This document shows positions 13,141 to 26,603 of a stretch of 64,000 nt of DNA, in pieces. The stretch covers positions 124,001 to 188,000 of the forward strand of contig ML133410.1 of NCBI GenBank assembly GCA_003864495.1, read 5' to 3'. The notes below the pieces were generated by a model. It was not told the DNA's origin, did not search any database, and saw only the letters and a program-made list of their open reading frames with translations. The position numbers were made by a program, and so were the translations under genes. How positions within the stretch are numbered: the first letter of the stretch is position 1; each line of letters starts with the position of its first letter. The stretch is from Nemopilema nomurai. Its lineage: Eukaryota; Cnidaria; Scyphozoa; Rhizostomeae; Rhizostomatidae.

Positions 13141-15631
13141 TATACTTCCCTTGAAATCTTTAAAACGCATTTCTCATTAGGCATCCCGAAAAGAAATTGA
13201 AGAGGTGAGAAAAAGTAATGCACCTTACACCTTGTTTTACTCAAGCCAGTTTCTTCACACTGCTGTTTATGTTGTCCCATGATCGGTTATCTCATAATGA
13301 ACTAATATTTCAGTTTATGCAGTTCATAAAATATAAAAGATGTAAATATAGTAACGAACTATTGAACTGTTGTAAATATGTCATTGCAAAGGGTGTCGTG
13401 TATTATAATCAAATTAATTGTAATAGTGACTTTCCCGCATCTTTGCTGCAACGTTGAGAGCATTTTGGGAAGTCGATACAACTTTAAGAATCTACAATAT
13501 TGATAGACTGATATTAGAACATCATGAATAGCAGGAAAGAAGCCATTAGAAATACGTCACGAAAGGTATGATAGATTTTGGATCCTACCAACTTTGTACC
13601 ACTCACTGCCACAAAATCAGAATAAGTTAGTTCTTCAACACCTCTTCTGAACTTCCTACTACGTTGACAAGGGTCACATTTTCAAATTGTTTCTTACCAA
13701 CCAGAATATGTTGGAAACCATAGATAGGCTTAGTTGAAGAATTGGTTTGACTTAAAAGATCTGCACGTTTCCACATCACAAAAATTTTTACTAGTAAAAC
13801 ATATTACTGATTATAAAACCGAGGTGCCAAGAAATAAGATCTCTCATGATCGTGTCTTGACGCGTTATAGCAAGGAATTTATTTATCACCATCAACATTC
13901 ACGTTTTAGAAGGGGGGCCAAGATAGGGCATATAACTATCATATATTTCACTCATGAGCAAATGTACCGTAGAACACAACTTCATCATGGTACATAACAG
14001 AAACATAATTTTCGCATACCTAGCTATTGTCCTATTTGACAATCCTAACAGTACGTCGAAGAATGACCAAAAGCTGACAAAATAAATAGCCAGTTGGAGA
14101 ACACTATTGGATTGTAAAAAGCGAGCACACTATCTTTTAAAAAGTACCAAGGAGAAGAGACGAACTCCTTCTCTCTACAAGGAATTCGAATTCGTAAAGA
14201 AATGCACAGAGACTCCAAAATACATAGACTTAATAACAATCTAGCATGCCTAAAGATACGAAGACTGTCATTTCTAGAAGATATTGCCTTATAGCCAAAT
14301 CACATATAACTTGGGCATTGCATCTTTAAGAATTTTAACCGACACCCCTTTTGCTGCTAGGACCTTTATCCTTATATGAGTGGGAACACGCTATTCGATG
14401 ATTTCCTCCAATCTTTGCGTTGTGCATCCTATATTCCGAGCTTAGCATCGGCATGAAAATTTTTAAGCAACTAAACTCTTTGTTGGGATGCCTGTCTCTC
14501 TTTATTTATTTTCAATTTTTAAGAAACACTACCAATCGAAGGTAGGTTTAGGTAAACAGTGCATTTTCAGGTACACACGCTTGACAGAAATGATGATTTT
14601 TTTTCTTTAGCCAAGGTGGAAATAATACCATCAGGGAAGCCTTTTGTATTGGTGAGTGCACCTTAGCTCATAGATGAGCCTTCGCATTTGTTTAACAACA
14701 CCCTAGGTCATCTACACATATACATATACAGGTCTTCTTGAACAAGATGTGTTGTCACATTATCATAGGAATTGATAAAACTGGAAATTGAACAGAATTC
14801 AGAAATAAGTTGGCAACAAATAAAAAAATAAAAAAACAACCTATTGAATCAAAATAGCTATCTTCTAAGTCGTTTTTACGTGGAAAATATTAGCAAAGCA
14901 TGGGCGTTGTGGCTGCTAAAAAATGTGCGAGCGGAGGCAGTTGGTAAAATAACCAAAATAGTAATAACGCAACAACAGAAGTGGCGCAGGTGGCAGTACT
15001 AGACACAAAACAATGGGGAAGAAGAGGGTGATGCTTTGGGTTGGCCCCGAAATTCTTCTAGGACCACACCCTTTCTTATATAGAAAACGCCCTTTTCTAT
15101 GATTCGAAGCACCCTTTTACCTAAAGGAAATGTCTATTGTACGTCGCAGTTTCTGAAGTATAGCATTTCGGGGAAATTAAAGTGCTTCACAAAAATCTTG
15201 ATTATTAGTACTAAGAAAAGCTTTGGTTTTATCTTGCTAAAATTCTTGTGATAGACGCTGGAATAGGAAGGAAAGGGTGACCTTCGGTTAGCTACCCGGA
15301 CTGGTCCTCTTCTGGTTTTATAAGCACCTCCACGTACAGGCCCCCAAAAAATGCCCCCATCTAAAAACTAGTCTATTTATTAGGCCTCTAAGGAGTAAAT
15401 CTTGAATTTGCGGCTTTTTGAAAATAAAGGACCTTTACTCATGTCGTTCAAGGTCAAGCCTCATTCTAGCGGGTGATCTTATTTTTGATCTTTCAAATTT
15501 CATGCACCTCTTTAAGTTCAGATGTATCACCAAATCTCTAGTTCATAATTTTGGGCTCGAGTTTTTATGTCGACGAGAGACAATTTCACAAAATAATTCA
15601 TTCTCTTTAAATATTTGTCTTGGCTTTTAAG
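13141..15631. other. No supported gene
   Basis: AT-rich. The longest frame (13734-13997, 87 codons) has no recognised domain. Confidence 0.55.
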
Positions 15632-15817
15632 TCATCTGTAAAGAGTCCACCGGGAAATCTCCCGGTATCCCGCCTAGCCAAAACGCTTCTGCAGCAAACA
15701 ATAAATAAAGTAAGCGAAAAGTTGTACGTTCGACCAGAAATCTTAGTTTCAACTGGTGATGTCTGTGAAATGAATCAAAGCGTACCCAAGGAGCTACTAA
15801 AGGACTTCTCAAATAAT
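15632..15817 (+). CDS. Possible isolated coding exon, unknown product
   Basis: Bounded by an acceptor (CTTTTAAG) and a donor-like GTAAAA, exactly 62 codons, phase 0-0. The translation (RLAKTLLQQTINKVSEKLYV, EILVSTGDVCEMNQSVPKEL) has a protein-like composition. No family is recognised and no neighbouring exons were found. Confidence 0.2.
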
Positions 15818-17778
15818 GTAAAATCTGCCCCTTTCAAAACTGTTTTTCATGTTAGATTCGTTTGCACGGCAGTTGGGATAGAAATAAGTCTAGTTAGAAC
15901 ACGAGGCTTAAATAAAAACAGGAGTTTGCAAAGGATAATGTGAATATGGATCAATTTCTCGGTGAACAGAACAAATGGTTGTTACTAATGTGAGACATGC
16001 AATCAGGTTTTAGGTCTTCATCGAAGATACTTTCTGCCGTATAAAAAGTGCTGCAAGGCTAAACAATTTTGACTGACTTTCGTAAGTCGTATAATAAGGT
16101 TTTGAAGAGGGCTTCTCGTCAATTGGCGAACTATCAACGCATAACTTTGTCCTGTGTAGGCAGAAGTAGCTCATTGACTTGACTGCATTGAAAATTATAA
16201 AGGGAAGTCTTATAGGTCAGAATCGTAGCCAATTATGGCGCATGTCCTTTCTGCGTTGCCCTTGATCCGCAACTAAATATAAACTTTTTCAGTTTTGTTC
16301 ATTCTCCAAGGTTTGCATAAACTGAAGACGTTAACCTGCTTCATATATTTTGAGTAATTGCCCTGCCGCTACATCCATAGTAACACTTCTTCTACAAGCC
16401 GTGACCAGTTTAGCTTTCCTCCACCTTAGAATCGCTTTCTTCACTGATAATAGTAGCAATATTTACGTTACCTACCCGTTACTCAGTGCTGCTTTCAGCT
16501 ATCATTAGGAATTCCCATTGAGAATTCCAGAGGCTTTGTTTACTTAAGCCTTATTATATAGAAATCTCATTATGTGGCTACAGCTAGGGATTTTAAAAGT
16601 GCGTTTTCCTGGCATTTTTGCTTTTAATGCCCGCTTATTTTGAGTTTACAAACAATTAGGACTGCAAGCTTGTCCTAACATCTTGGGTACTTTTCAAAAA
16701 CGAACAAAACGAACTATTCTGCCTATAGGACCCTTGCGACGACTGAATGTTTTGACAAATTATAACAAAGTAAGTAAACCCAACGAATTATCAACATAAA
16801 ACACAAGATCTATATGCACCTTAGATTGAGCCTTTAAAGAGAACTTCTCATTTCTAGGAAAGTCGTCCTTCTCTTTTTTGCTCTTTCATGATTTATTTAG
16901 TTTTCACATGGAAACCCTGGTTACCCCCCTTGCGTATCATTTCACCTCCTTCATGCACCGGTCATTTCCATCTACTTTGCATGGAGTATTGGCGTTTTTG
17001 CAAAAATCTGCTATCCTTGGAGCTGGCGTGTAATCTGGTCCCAAGTTTCAAGGATTCTTAAAATTAGTGCCATTTTGAAGAATGCACACCCTCACGGAAA
17101 GCACAAAAGTCTAGAAAAAGGCATTGAAGGACTTTCTTTTGTTTCTAATTCCTTGTCCTTAAGATCGTTTGCGTGTTCATGTAGCTGGCATATCCTTCAT
17201 TCTTTCCAAGACTTTTGACACAGAAAAACGACTGGATATAGATGCCATCATTAACACTTCAATTGCTATGAATCCAGCTAAACATAACTAGTCATGCAGA
17301 AGTTATGCCTGGATAGCAGCTTGAGATATAAAGCCTATGCTGGGAGTTCTTTGCCAAGCTATAGGCATATAACGCTCATCACTCCGCCTTTTTACTCTGG
17401 CACAAATCCTTTTTCAGGCAATTTGCTCATATAATTTCTCATCCTTTGTAGGAATCACAATAGACGTTTCGAGTATTCATCCTGAGTATCCTAATACAAT
17501 CTTCTACCGTTACTCACATTCGAAGAAGATTTACGTTCTGAATATTTTTCTCTTACAACAGTGCAAAGCAATTACTTCTTCTTCAATAAAGCAGAGTCAC
17601 TGTTGTAGAATCACACAGTAGCTACACTGTTCTTTAAAACAACAACTGCCTCAACTCACAATTTTGTAATGTTCTAACTCTGTTCTACTAAATCAAATAT
17701 TTACATTGTTTGAAAAATTCACTTCACACTACTCTACGACGTCCACGAAGGTGAATCTCTAATGATAGGTACTCAACC
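15818..17778. other. No supported gene
   Basis: A short minus-strand frame near 16.95-17.05 kb (ADFCKNANTPCKVDGNDRCM) is Cys-containing but only about 30 codons and without clear splice limits. Nothing firmer was seen. Confidence 0.5.
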
Positions 17779-18334
17779 TCAAAATCCAGCGGGCGGGAAG
17801 GAGGCTTCCATCGAGTAAGCAGGTAGTGGCGTCGGGTAGAGGTATTTGTAGGGATTGGGCTTCTCCAAAGGGGGAACAATGGCCGTGTCACCCTCTTTGG
17901 AAGCACAGCCGATCTGATTTATGTCGCTGTCTGAAAAACTGAACTTCGTAAGCAGGTTACTGTTCAGGCTTCTAAAGCTGGGCGAGTCATCATCAGAATA
18001 GCTAGGTGTCCTTTGCTTTGCAATAGCGAACATTTTTCTCTTTTCCCATTTGTCCGACCCTTCACGTCTGCCTTTCATTACGCTTTCAAAATTCCCCTGC
18101 TTACTACCAGCTCTTTGAAGTCGGCGGGTTGTGGACTTCACGTGGTTATTTGTCTTGGCACGGGCATTAATCAGGTACGTTTCGCTGTTTTCACTACAAG
18201 AACTATGCGAATTCAGCTTCAGGATCTGGTGGTAGCCATTTGCTCCTACCATGACCTTGCCTTCAGCCACACCTTTCGTCTCCATTATCAACCAAAATCG
18301 ATCTGCCTGTTCACAGTCAAATTCTTCAACGACA
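17779..18334 (-). CDS. Probable terminal exon or short gene of unknown function
   Basis: A minus-strand open frame ending in a stop at 17779-17781. The natural left limit is a 3' splice acceptor (ATTTTTAG at 18342-18335) just inside the frame, because an in-frame TGA lies shortly upstream. If the first ATG (18285) is used instead it would be a 168-residue intronless protein. The product is hydrophilic and Ser/Lys/Arg-rich, with a basic middle (TTRRLQRAGSKQ, KGRREGSDKWEKRK), an acidic Ser-rich stretch (SYSDDDSPSF) and a Pro/Tyr-rich tail (PPLEKPNPYKYLYP). I see no signal peptide, membrane segment or catalytic motif and do not recognise a family. It looks like a disordered C-terminal tail. It is the longest open frame in the left half and not low-complexity, which is why I list it. 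Upstream exons were not identified. A 32-nt gap to an upstream ATG-donor pair is too short for an animal intron. Confidence 0.45.
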
Positions 18335-18366
18335 CTAAAAATTGATTTATCCAAACATCAACTCAC

Positions 18367-21300
18367 GACCATGTCATGCTATTCTGGTCCCAAGAGTTCT
18401 GTTAAAAAACTTCCATATGTTCCGCCTTTTATGCTCTGTGCCAGCCTAGCCCTTAATATATTACGACAATGCTAGAAAACACGGCCGATCCCAGTATGGG
18501 CTAAGAATACGAATTTACCCACCAAAGTGGATTGCTGTTACGCAGAAGCCACGTGTGCTACCGCAATCTTCTGATTTGTGTACGCATTCTTTAAAACGTT
18601 TTACTAAATCCCAATTACTAAATCAGGGTAGGCTAAGCTTGAACACACCCTTAGAAATTGTAGGTAGTATTCGGCCTGTTTACCAGTGTCCAAATGAATA
18701 AGAGATGAAAAACAGCTTGTGATTCATGGAAATAAAATGTGTTGTCAGTGCAATCTTGAATATAACATTACACTTCGTCGAAATACCGTCTGAATAACAG
18801 AAACTATCGTTATTATACATTTTATTTACAGCTATTATCGTTTTGAAAGTTTCTTACATTTCAACCCTTTTACAAAATAAAAGCATTAAATAGCTTTGAA
18901 TTAGAGGCTTGGTCGTGATTTTAGGTTCTAGTATAATTAGATGCTTCTGAGCTGATAGATCTTCAGAAGTACAAAACACATCAACTAGAAAAACTGTTAC
19001 TGTTAAAGATCAACTGTTACTGGTAAAACTAATAAAGTTAGAAATACACTCAGCAACATCATGCCTCTTGATTCTCGAAATTTAAGCTATATTTTTGACA
19101 CTTATTGGTCTTTATACGATCAACATTACTCGAGAAATATTAGCATTTCAGATCTATCTTTAATATAGAAAGGGAATCATTTCTGTTAGGGTCCCTTCTC
19201 AACCGGTTTTCTTAAAATCATTATTCAAAGTAATGGTTGTCATAGAATACCTCGCATGTTTTACCAAAAGGAAAAAATCATAAAAGTTTATATTTGTCGA
19301 AAAATTTGATTTCATGTAAAACTGGGACAAAAAGAAGAATTTCCAAACCCAACATTTCAGATTTCCACAAACTTTGGCTCATGTATTCCTTTTGTCGAGA
19401 AAAGAGAAAATGTCACTTTTAAGGTCCTTACTCAAAACTGTTCAAAGATTATAGATCCTCAAAAATTTGACCAAAATGCCAAAATTTTTCTTGATGAAAA
19501 AATGCTACAAAACTTAGCTAGTGATAATATTTCGATAAGTATCGATGTTTCCAGTGGAAATGGGTTCCTTTGTTTTTTCTTCATTAAAGTAGCACTTTTT
19601 CTTTTCTACGTGTATGGGATATGTGAGCCAAATTTTGTGAAAATCTAAAATGGTTGGTTCCATGCCTGTATCATTTTTATATGGAAATAAAAAGGCGTTC
19701 TGAGTTAGAATAAAAAAGCACAAGTAACACTTCCTTAAGATTTTTCTTCATATGAGAAGCTTCTCGTAGAACTTTTTTACTTTTTCATTATAGGCCGAAT
19801 GTTTTTCTTTTCAATCTACAAGTGTTTTCAAATCTGCAACTGGCTACTTGTCTTGTCAGCTCAGAGTATCGGACAAAAATGTTAAAGTATGCAGCAATTA
19901 TCGTATCTTCTTGGTAATACGAAATCTTGTACCAAAAAACATTCATTCTTAGATTGCGGTATTATTCCTAACAATAACTGCCTGGTTTTTTGCTATTTAA
20001 TATTGCGGCCGAAAATGTTGCGACACCATTTTGAATATGATTATTTTATTTTTTTCAGCATGATTTTATACAGATGATTATATTTAGGAAAAAAGGCTTC
20101 TTTGAATTAGATTCAGCTTTCATTTTCCTACGTAGATTGGTAATAATGTTTATATCATTTCATGATGACATGTTACTTTAGACGTGTTATCATTCTCGTC
20201 AATTTGTAAATCCTGCCCCTTCTTCCCGTTTATCCAGTTTCACAAGTAGTTTTCCAGAAAGATTGATCTAAAAGCACTTTATCTCCTTACAATGCGCAGT
20301 ATTATAATGTATTCGATTGATGCAATATATGGGTCTGTAACTTGTCTTTTCTCTCTTAATAGTTGTGTCCTTGGGCAGTAAAGGGCTTCCGCAATGCCTA
20401 GCCTGAATATGAAGCATTTTTGCATTGCCTCACATAATATGTTTATTGAGAGGTCTTGTTAAAGTAAACTGGAAATTTAGAAGGTGATTTTTCCAACTCT
20501 AATGGAAGATCATTCTACATTTTTGTCTCTCATATAGCTAAATTTGCTAAATGGGATTGGTCAATTACTTTTTATTAGAAAGAAGGGAATCTAAATTGGT
20601 AATTTTCTTCTGAAATATTCACACCTGGAAAGACATTCCCTTTCAGGGTTTCTGTACAGCTACAAGCAAAGCAGTGTCAGCCCTTCATTCGAAAAGGAGT
20701 CGATCTTTTACAAAATGGAGTCGATATTCTTTTTAGATTTTTCTGTTTATTATAGCCCAAGATCTTTGCTCAAACTCGACAAGCCCATCCTGTCAACAGA
20801 ATGACAGCTCTTATTATACTAAGAGCAAGAGATTACACCATGATTAAAATCATAGCAAGACCTTTTGCTGAGACCATGGTCAAAAGAATACCTTTTTGTC
20901 TGCGAACCAGGAAGGAGAAATGGACTTATCATTGGCTTTTCCCAGCATGTGTCTAGTTTTGCCTAAAAAGTTCTTACAAAAGGATTTGTTTCAAATCTCC
21001 ATAGCGTAAGGGGTGCAAACCCACAAAGTGGTAATATAGCTCATGAATATAGAAGATTTAATCCTTCCAAGGCCAATTTCATTTTTTGTGTAAACAGAGG
21101 CTCTGTTAGGTCTCCGAATGACACGTTGCCCTGCATTAACTCGTGTCGTTACGTAATTCATACCTTATTGTTTGAATTCGATTTCGGAAGTTGGGAATTA
21201 CTGGAAATATTGTCAATTGACACCATGGCTCGTTTGGTCTTATGATAAGCTCCCATAGATAAGTATTTATAGATGTATGGCGAAGTTTTCCTAAATGACA

Positions 21301-24300
21301 ATGACTGTAGGCTAACTGTATGGATACACTTAAAAGTACCAAGGAAGCGTGGGAGCATTTCTTTTTCGTCAAGTTTCTGTCCTGAAGAGACATGAAAGTA
21401 CCACTTCCATTTGGACAGTAATCATAATAATCAGGCAAACCCTTATGAGAATTGGAGACATTAAAACCCTTTGAGATTCAACTAGAAATTAAGCAATAAC
21501 ATTGCTAAGTCCAAGAAATATTCTTCTGAACATTTCTTTTGAAAATTCTCAAAATGTGTCAGTTGACTGGGATGATTTCAATAACACTGTTTTCAAGTAA
21601 ACTAATGCTATAGCTCTCCGGAATATAATACTTCTCTAAAGTTAATCCCTATAACTTTTAGATATACAGTACTAGAATCGAGCCCTTTTTGCTGAGCCTC
21701 GTTAAGGTTTCTCCCAATTGTAAAGCTTTGTAGCATCAGGTGCTTTAGAAAATAATTCTTATAAAAACTACCATCGTAAATATCGAATGAAATGATCATC
21801 AAAGCCAGTAGCAGTTGAAATTAACATCACACTGATAGTCCATTAACCGAAGGGAACCCCTTCAAACTATCAAATGTAAGGTCATAAATATTGTGACGAT
21901 AAATGACTTGCCATTGGCTTTTGCTATGTCCTTAAGTACCTTGTTAATCTTAGAGGCTTACCACAAAATCTAGTTCGAAAACGACCTAATGCTTTCTATA
22001 CCAAACGTGGGCGTTGCAAAGATAGTAGATTTGAAGCTTTGAGAACGCGAATGAAACAGAGAAGAGTGGGGATGTGGGCATTTTAGGAGAAGAATTTGGC
22101 AAAAAGGTGTAGAAGAGAGAAACGGGGGGGGGGATGGATAAAAAGTAAGGAGAAGAGAAAGAAGTAAAGGAATGGAATAAGATAAGATCTATCAAAAGAA
22201 TGGGATAGAGAGAAGAGCCATAATACACCCCCTCCCTTCCTTTCATGATGCCTTTATAATTTTTAATGTCATCATTTGCATGCTCTTTACAGAATTGTTT
22301 TGGCTTCTTGAAGACGCAGACTTCTTGAAACAAAATGACTCAAGCTTAATAATGTTGAGGATGGAAGGGAAGACACCTAGATATTAGCCAAAACAGGTCA
22401 CTGACGAAAGAGATTCATGGCTATTCGATATCACTGCTAATGAATGAGGAGGTTGGGTTAGGCCAGTTTTGACTTAGGCTAGTCCTGCCAGGTGGAGTTT
22501 ACATCAAAGGTAATTTCGGACAAGAATTTTCTCTGACCCCAGTCAGAATTGAATCTCCTAAGTTGTTCTAGTTAGTGCAACAGCTAAGGGCATTTTCAAG
22601 TTTCTCCCCTTTTTAACGAGCGGACGACTATTGATTGAACTCAGTTTTATGAACAACGTACATGATAAATAGTCTCACAATAGTGATCCATTATTATTTG
22701 CAACATTCTATTCTTTAAGGCAGACAATGGCATTGCACCAATACGATGAATTTGGTCAGGTTGACATGGCTCACACTAGGACCCCTGTACAGTGGAACCC
22801 AATACAGTAGACCCCAAAACACAATACACTACTCAATATGACGTTGGTGATGCTTTCGCGATACACCTGAATAAACGCAATATATGTCATCTGTGGAAAG
22901 CTGATATTCGAATAAGCTTAATCTGCGACCAACCACCCTGCGACTGCAGTGCAGTCCTACATTATATGCAGGGTGCTAATCTGAAAACTCATTGCATAGC
23001 AACTTTGTCTCTAAAGCTGGAAAACCTTGTAAATTATGGCATTTGTGCTCGCGAACACTTTTAGCTAGCAGTCGCATCTCCAAAGCACCCAGCTTTAACA
23101 GCGATTCATGCTAGACTTGGAATCCATTTAAGCCTCAGCCTTTCAGTGGTGCTGACTTAAAGATACTGTGCTCTGAGTAAGCTATTCCTTCATATCACAT
23201 TTCTGCTACATTTGCTTTAATTACCTTCCAAATTCCAGTAGCTTTAGATGGCTATTGAAAACGAACCTGCAGACTGCTATCTGTTTGTGCTCCTTGCTAA
23301 ACATCTCGACTGACCACAGACATGCCCAAGCAAAATTCTTGTCACTCCGCTAGTTCCACCCATTTACCATCTTTTATGAAATCAACGCAGATACGTCAAC
23401 AGGGAAACTCTAGTGACGAGTCCTACTTGATACACCGAGTTCAAGATATCAGTTTCTGCTTTACCATGACTGCCAAGACAAGAACACAGGGGAAAGGAAA
23501 GACAATTGCTATTGATGACAAAATAATTTTGTGGCTTCCTTGTGTACGCGGCTGAACACCGTGTTCAAGCGAATTATTATATAATCACTACTTGACCAAG
23601 ATGCTAAGCAAAAAATTGCTTTAAATCTGGTGTATAATAATAATAGTTATACTAGTAATAATAATGATAGCTAGCCTGGTTTCACAAGAAAAAACTACAA
23701 CAATACGAATATTTATACAGGATATACACTACAACAAGTATAAACTGCTTTTATCAATATGTGCACTGTGCCCTATGCCTTGATGTTACTTTTATTTACA
23801 GTTAAAAATGAATCTCATTAAGTGAGAATACAGATTTACGAAAGAGGAAAAAGTATTTTTTACATTCAATGTTTCCGATATAATTTTAATATAGGTGTCA
23901 TTTAAAACGCAAACTGCCAACGAATAAAGGCATGTAAAATACGAAGGTGTACAATTTAGTACTTTACAGATAACACATGATTAAGGAGCAAAGGAATGCC
24001 GTATTACAAATATTGTGCCTCGATTTAGAGAAAGATTGATGCTTGGAAACGAAGGATTCATGTCTGCAGCAAGATAAACTCAACTTTATTTCTGCCAGCT
24101 ATGCAGTTTAGCTTTGACTGATTGATGCCTCGGCAGCAAGTGCTTCCCCAAGTCATTAAGTGTGTAGCGAACGAAGCCACGTTTGAGAAATGACTTCATG
24201 TCCTGAGGGTCAAACAATTCCAAATGGTTACTCTAAATGATTATGCAAACTAAGCCATGTGAGCAAGACCTGGTGATGCAAAATAACGAGCTCTAAATAT

Positions 24301-24326
24301 ATTTTCGGTACATCTTCATGCAAGTA
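18367..24326. other. No supported gene
   Basis: AT-rich intergenic or intronic sequence upstream of the minus-strand exon at 17.8-18.3 kb. Open frames at 21136-21438 and 21986-22333 (minus) are unrecognised. The latter is low-complexity and pyrimidine-rich. Confidence 0.5.
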
Positions 24327-24693
24327 GCATCTTGTATAGAGAATTCAGTTCTTGCAACTCTTCAATGTGTGAATCGAGCGAGAGGATATTTTTAGTCAGC
24401 ATGGTTTCCTTGACTTTATCGAGAGTTAATCATGACCAAGCTAGGACATTTATTACATAGAAAGCAACATAAAAATACATTAAGTTTAGCGTTGCACAAG
24501 GTTCAAAAGCTGCGTTAAACGATCCAGAAATATTTACGTAATGAAGTTTCAGATATTCGTAACTTGACTGGCACCCTAGGGCTCAAGTAATGCTTTGGAT
24601 GCCGAGCAGCACAGGAGAATGCCTGGGTCCGTAGCTAAAGAATCACAGGGCGAGGCATCTTGTAGAGGGAATTCAGTTCTTGCGGCTCTTGAA
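24327..24693 (+). repeat. Direct repeat pair, about 328 bp apart
   Basis: The segment starting GCATCTTGTATAGAGAATTC (24327) recurs at 24655 as GCATCTTGTAGAGGGAATTC. The following CAGTTCTTGC and a CTCTT are shared too, then similarity fades through a GAGAGGA block. It may be a degraded terminal or tandem duplication of an unknown element. Confidence 0.5.
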
Positions 24694-25095
24694 AAATGGA
24701 TAGGCCGAGAGGAAAAAATGTATCTATAGACGGCATGAACAATAATAAACGACTCAAGTCTGCAAGTCTATTTTTGTAGAAGTCCCTTCAAAGTAAACTT
24801 ATGGCAAAAAGTGTCTCTTAGTAGCATGAATTTTTGTTAAATTATTATTATAAAATTATTTCTCTCAAATGAATTTTTCAAACTTCGTGGATTCTGTCTC
24901 TGTTGCATTCACTGTTTGTCCCATATGCTGTTAGCGACTCATTCAAACAGTAGAGCTATGAAACTTTTTAATCGTGCACCCACAACAAACAGATCAGATC
25001 TATCTGCGAGTGGGTGGAAGACCAGGTTCTCAAGGTGCTTTTTCTCACCACTAGTCTCTAGGAGAGCCATGCATCTAGATTCCATCGCCTTTATC

Positions 25096-26038
25096 CAGGG
25101 CCGGCGAAACAAAAATCAAAGTGGGGTGGGGGGGGGGGGGATCATGGAAATTTCTAATATGTTCATTCACAACGTTATAAGAAACATTTTTTGCGGAATC
25201 AATCATAAAATGAGATAAGTGTATAATATATTCAAAAGTACGACATCTGAAAGCAATTTGCGGAGAAACTTAATTTGTAAAGTCAGCTCAGCACACCAAG
25301 TCTAAGAAGTCAAACTGTACAGAATAGTGCTTTCTCTCATAATTAAATCCAGTAAATTCATTAGCAACTGCGACCAGATCTAAAGCATCTGTGAGCTCTT
25401 TATGAACGTAAAGCAGGGCCAAGGCATTGAATCTTTTACTAGACATGGTTGATCTTAGCCACGTCTTCAAACGTCTTGCTGTTGGAAAGGAGCGCTCTGG
25501 AGTGCATGATGTAGCTGGATTGAACAAAGTACACATATTAGGCAGCAATTCCCCTAAAAGTCCTTGAGTGCATGTAAACTTTCGTGAACTTCTCTGAAAC
25601 AATGTAATCCTCTTGCATTTAGTTGTGTCTTCAGAGTCGCTCCTTCGACTTCCAGTGAATTAAAATCGATCTCGCTCCTGTACAAGGACAGGACGTTCTC
25701 GGATTCAGAATTGCCATTATAGCTACTGTCCACTTGACTATGAATCGATATATGGACAAACTTCGAAATACTCTAGTTAACAATATTTCCGGCTTCTCAT
25801 AAATTCTAAGCCTTATCTTATGAAATCTAATTAAGTGATTTCAGATTTGTTGTACGGATTTGGCAAAAACAAGCAGTTGATATTACAACAATAGCAAATA
25901 TGATGCATTTATGATGCACGCTGCGTCCTTTATATAAAACCATGTAGGAATCTGTGTAATGGTTCGAAGAATAAATATCATCTGCTATAGCTAGCCAAAA
26001 AGTGGCCCCCCACCAGCCCCCCTATTTCGCCGTCCCTG
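25096..26038 (-). mobile_element. hAT-type DNA transposon remnant with TIRs
   Basis: Left end CAGGGCCGGCGAAA (25096-25109) is an inverted match, with one mismatch, to the right end (reverse complement CAGGGACGGCGAAA, 26025-26038). Both ends are followed inward by G-rich sequence. TTATC directly flanks both ends (25091-25095 and 26039-26043), a possible 5-bp target duplication. Classical hAT insertions make 8 bp, and the 8-bp flanks do not match in full. The 0.94-kb interior holds the tail of a hAT transposase on the minus strand, so this is an internally deleted copy. Confidence 0.75.
25270..25700 (-). pseudogene. hAT transposase C-terminal fragment (ZMYM1-like dimerisation region)
   Basis: The minus-strand frame ending at 25288 contains NPATSCTPERSFPTARRLKT followed by WLRSTMSSKRFNALALLYVH and KE. 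This is the hAT family dimerisation region (typically P-(T/S)-ERSFS-LRRLKT-LRSTM---RLN-LALL--H). The upstream part continues in a second frame (about 25700-25560: NVLSLYRSEIDFNSL, CFREVHESLHALKD), so a frameshift separates them. The DDE catalytic part is absent. Not functional as read. Confidence 0.8.
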
Positions 26039-26502
26039 TTATCTGATCACGTTTCCAGTGGAAAAACAGCGGAAACTTGATGTACCATCTCTTTAGCTTC
26101 AGACCCTTTTGCAGATGTGTTTGAAGGTTCTTTCTCTTATAGACATACGCAACTTGAACTATTTGAAAAAAGTTTACTTGCGTGGGTTCGACTGATGCTG
26201 TTTAGTGATATTGTAAAAGGCTGGAGTGGCTTTATTGCAAAAACCATTTGCCTAGCATAAACTTTCAAGCAGTTGTACCTAAAAGCCTCTCCGCGAAAAG
26301 GTAAAAAAAACTTTACAATCTCTTTGGCATACCACCAGAAAGGTCAAAACAAAGTCTACAAAGGATGTCTGTTAATTGTTACAGGGAATCCTTCTGTGAG
26401 CTCAAACAAGTCAATAAAACGTTATGATGATATTTTACTATAATAGACAAAGGAAGCATTGCTCGGTACTTGAGTCACGCTTATACTCTGAAGTACGACA
26501 CA

Positions 26503-26593
26503 TGCCACCTTAATCCACCTCAATTGTAATGCCACCTTAATCCACCTCAGTTGTAATGCCACCTTAGTCCTCCTCAATTGTAATGCCACCTTA
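26503..26593 (+). repeat. 27-bp minisatellite, 3.4 copies
   Basis: Units at 26503-26529, 26530-26556 and 26557-26583, then TGCCACCTTA. Each begins TGCCACCTTA and ends TTGTAA. Units differ by only a few substitutions. Confidence 0.9.
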
Positions 26594-26603
26594 AAGGTAT
26601 CCC

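Noticed and set aside
18335..18377. ATG plus donor (ATGACATGGTC|GTGAGT) that would join the 17.8-kb exon in frame
   Set aside because: The implied intron is 32 nt, shorter than animal introns known to be spliced.
21986..22333. 115-codon minus-strand frame
   Set aside because: Translation is a low-complexity Ser/Phe/Pro/Leu run from a purine-rich tract on the + strand.
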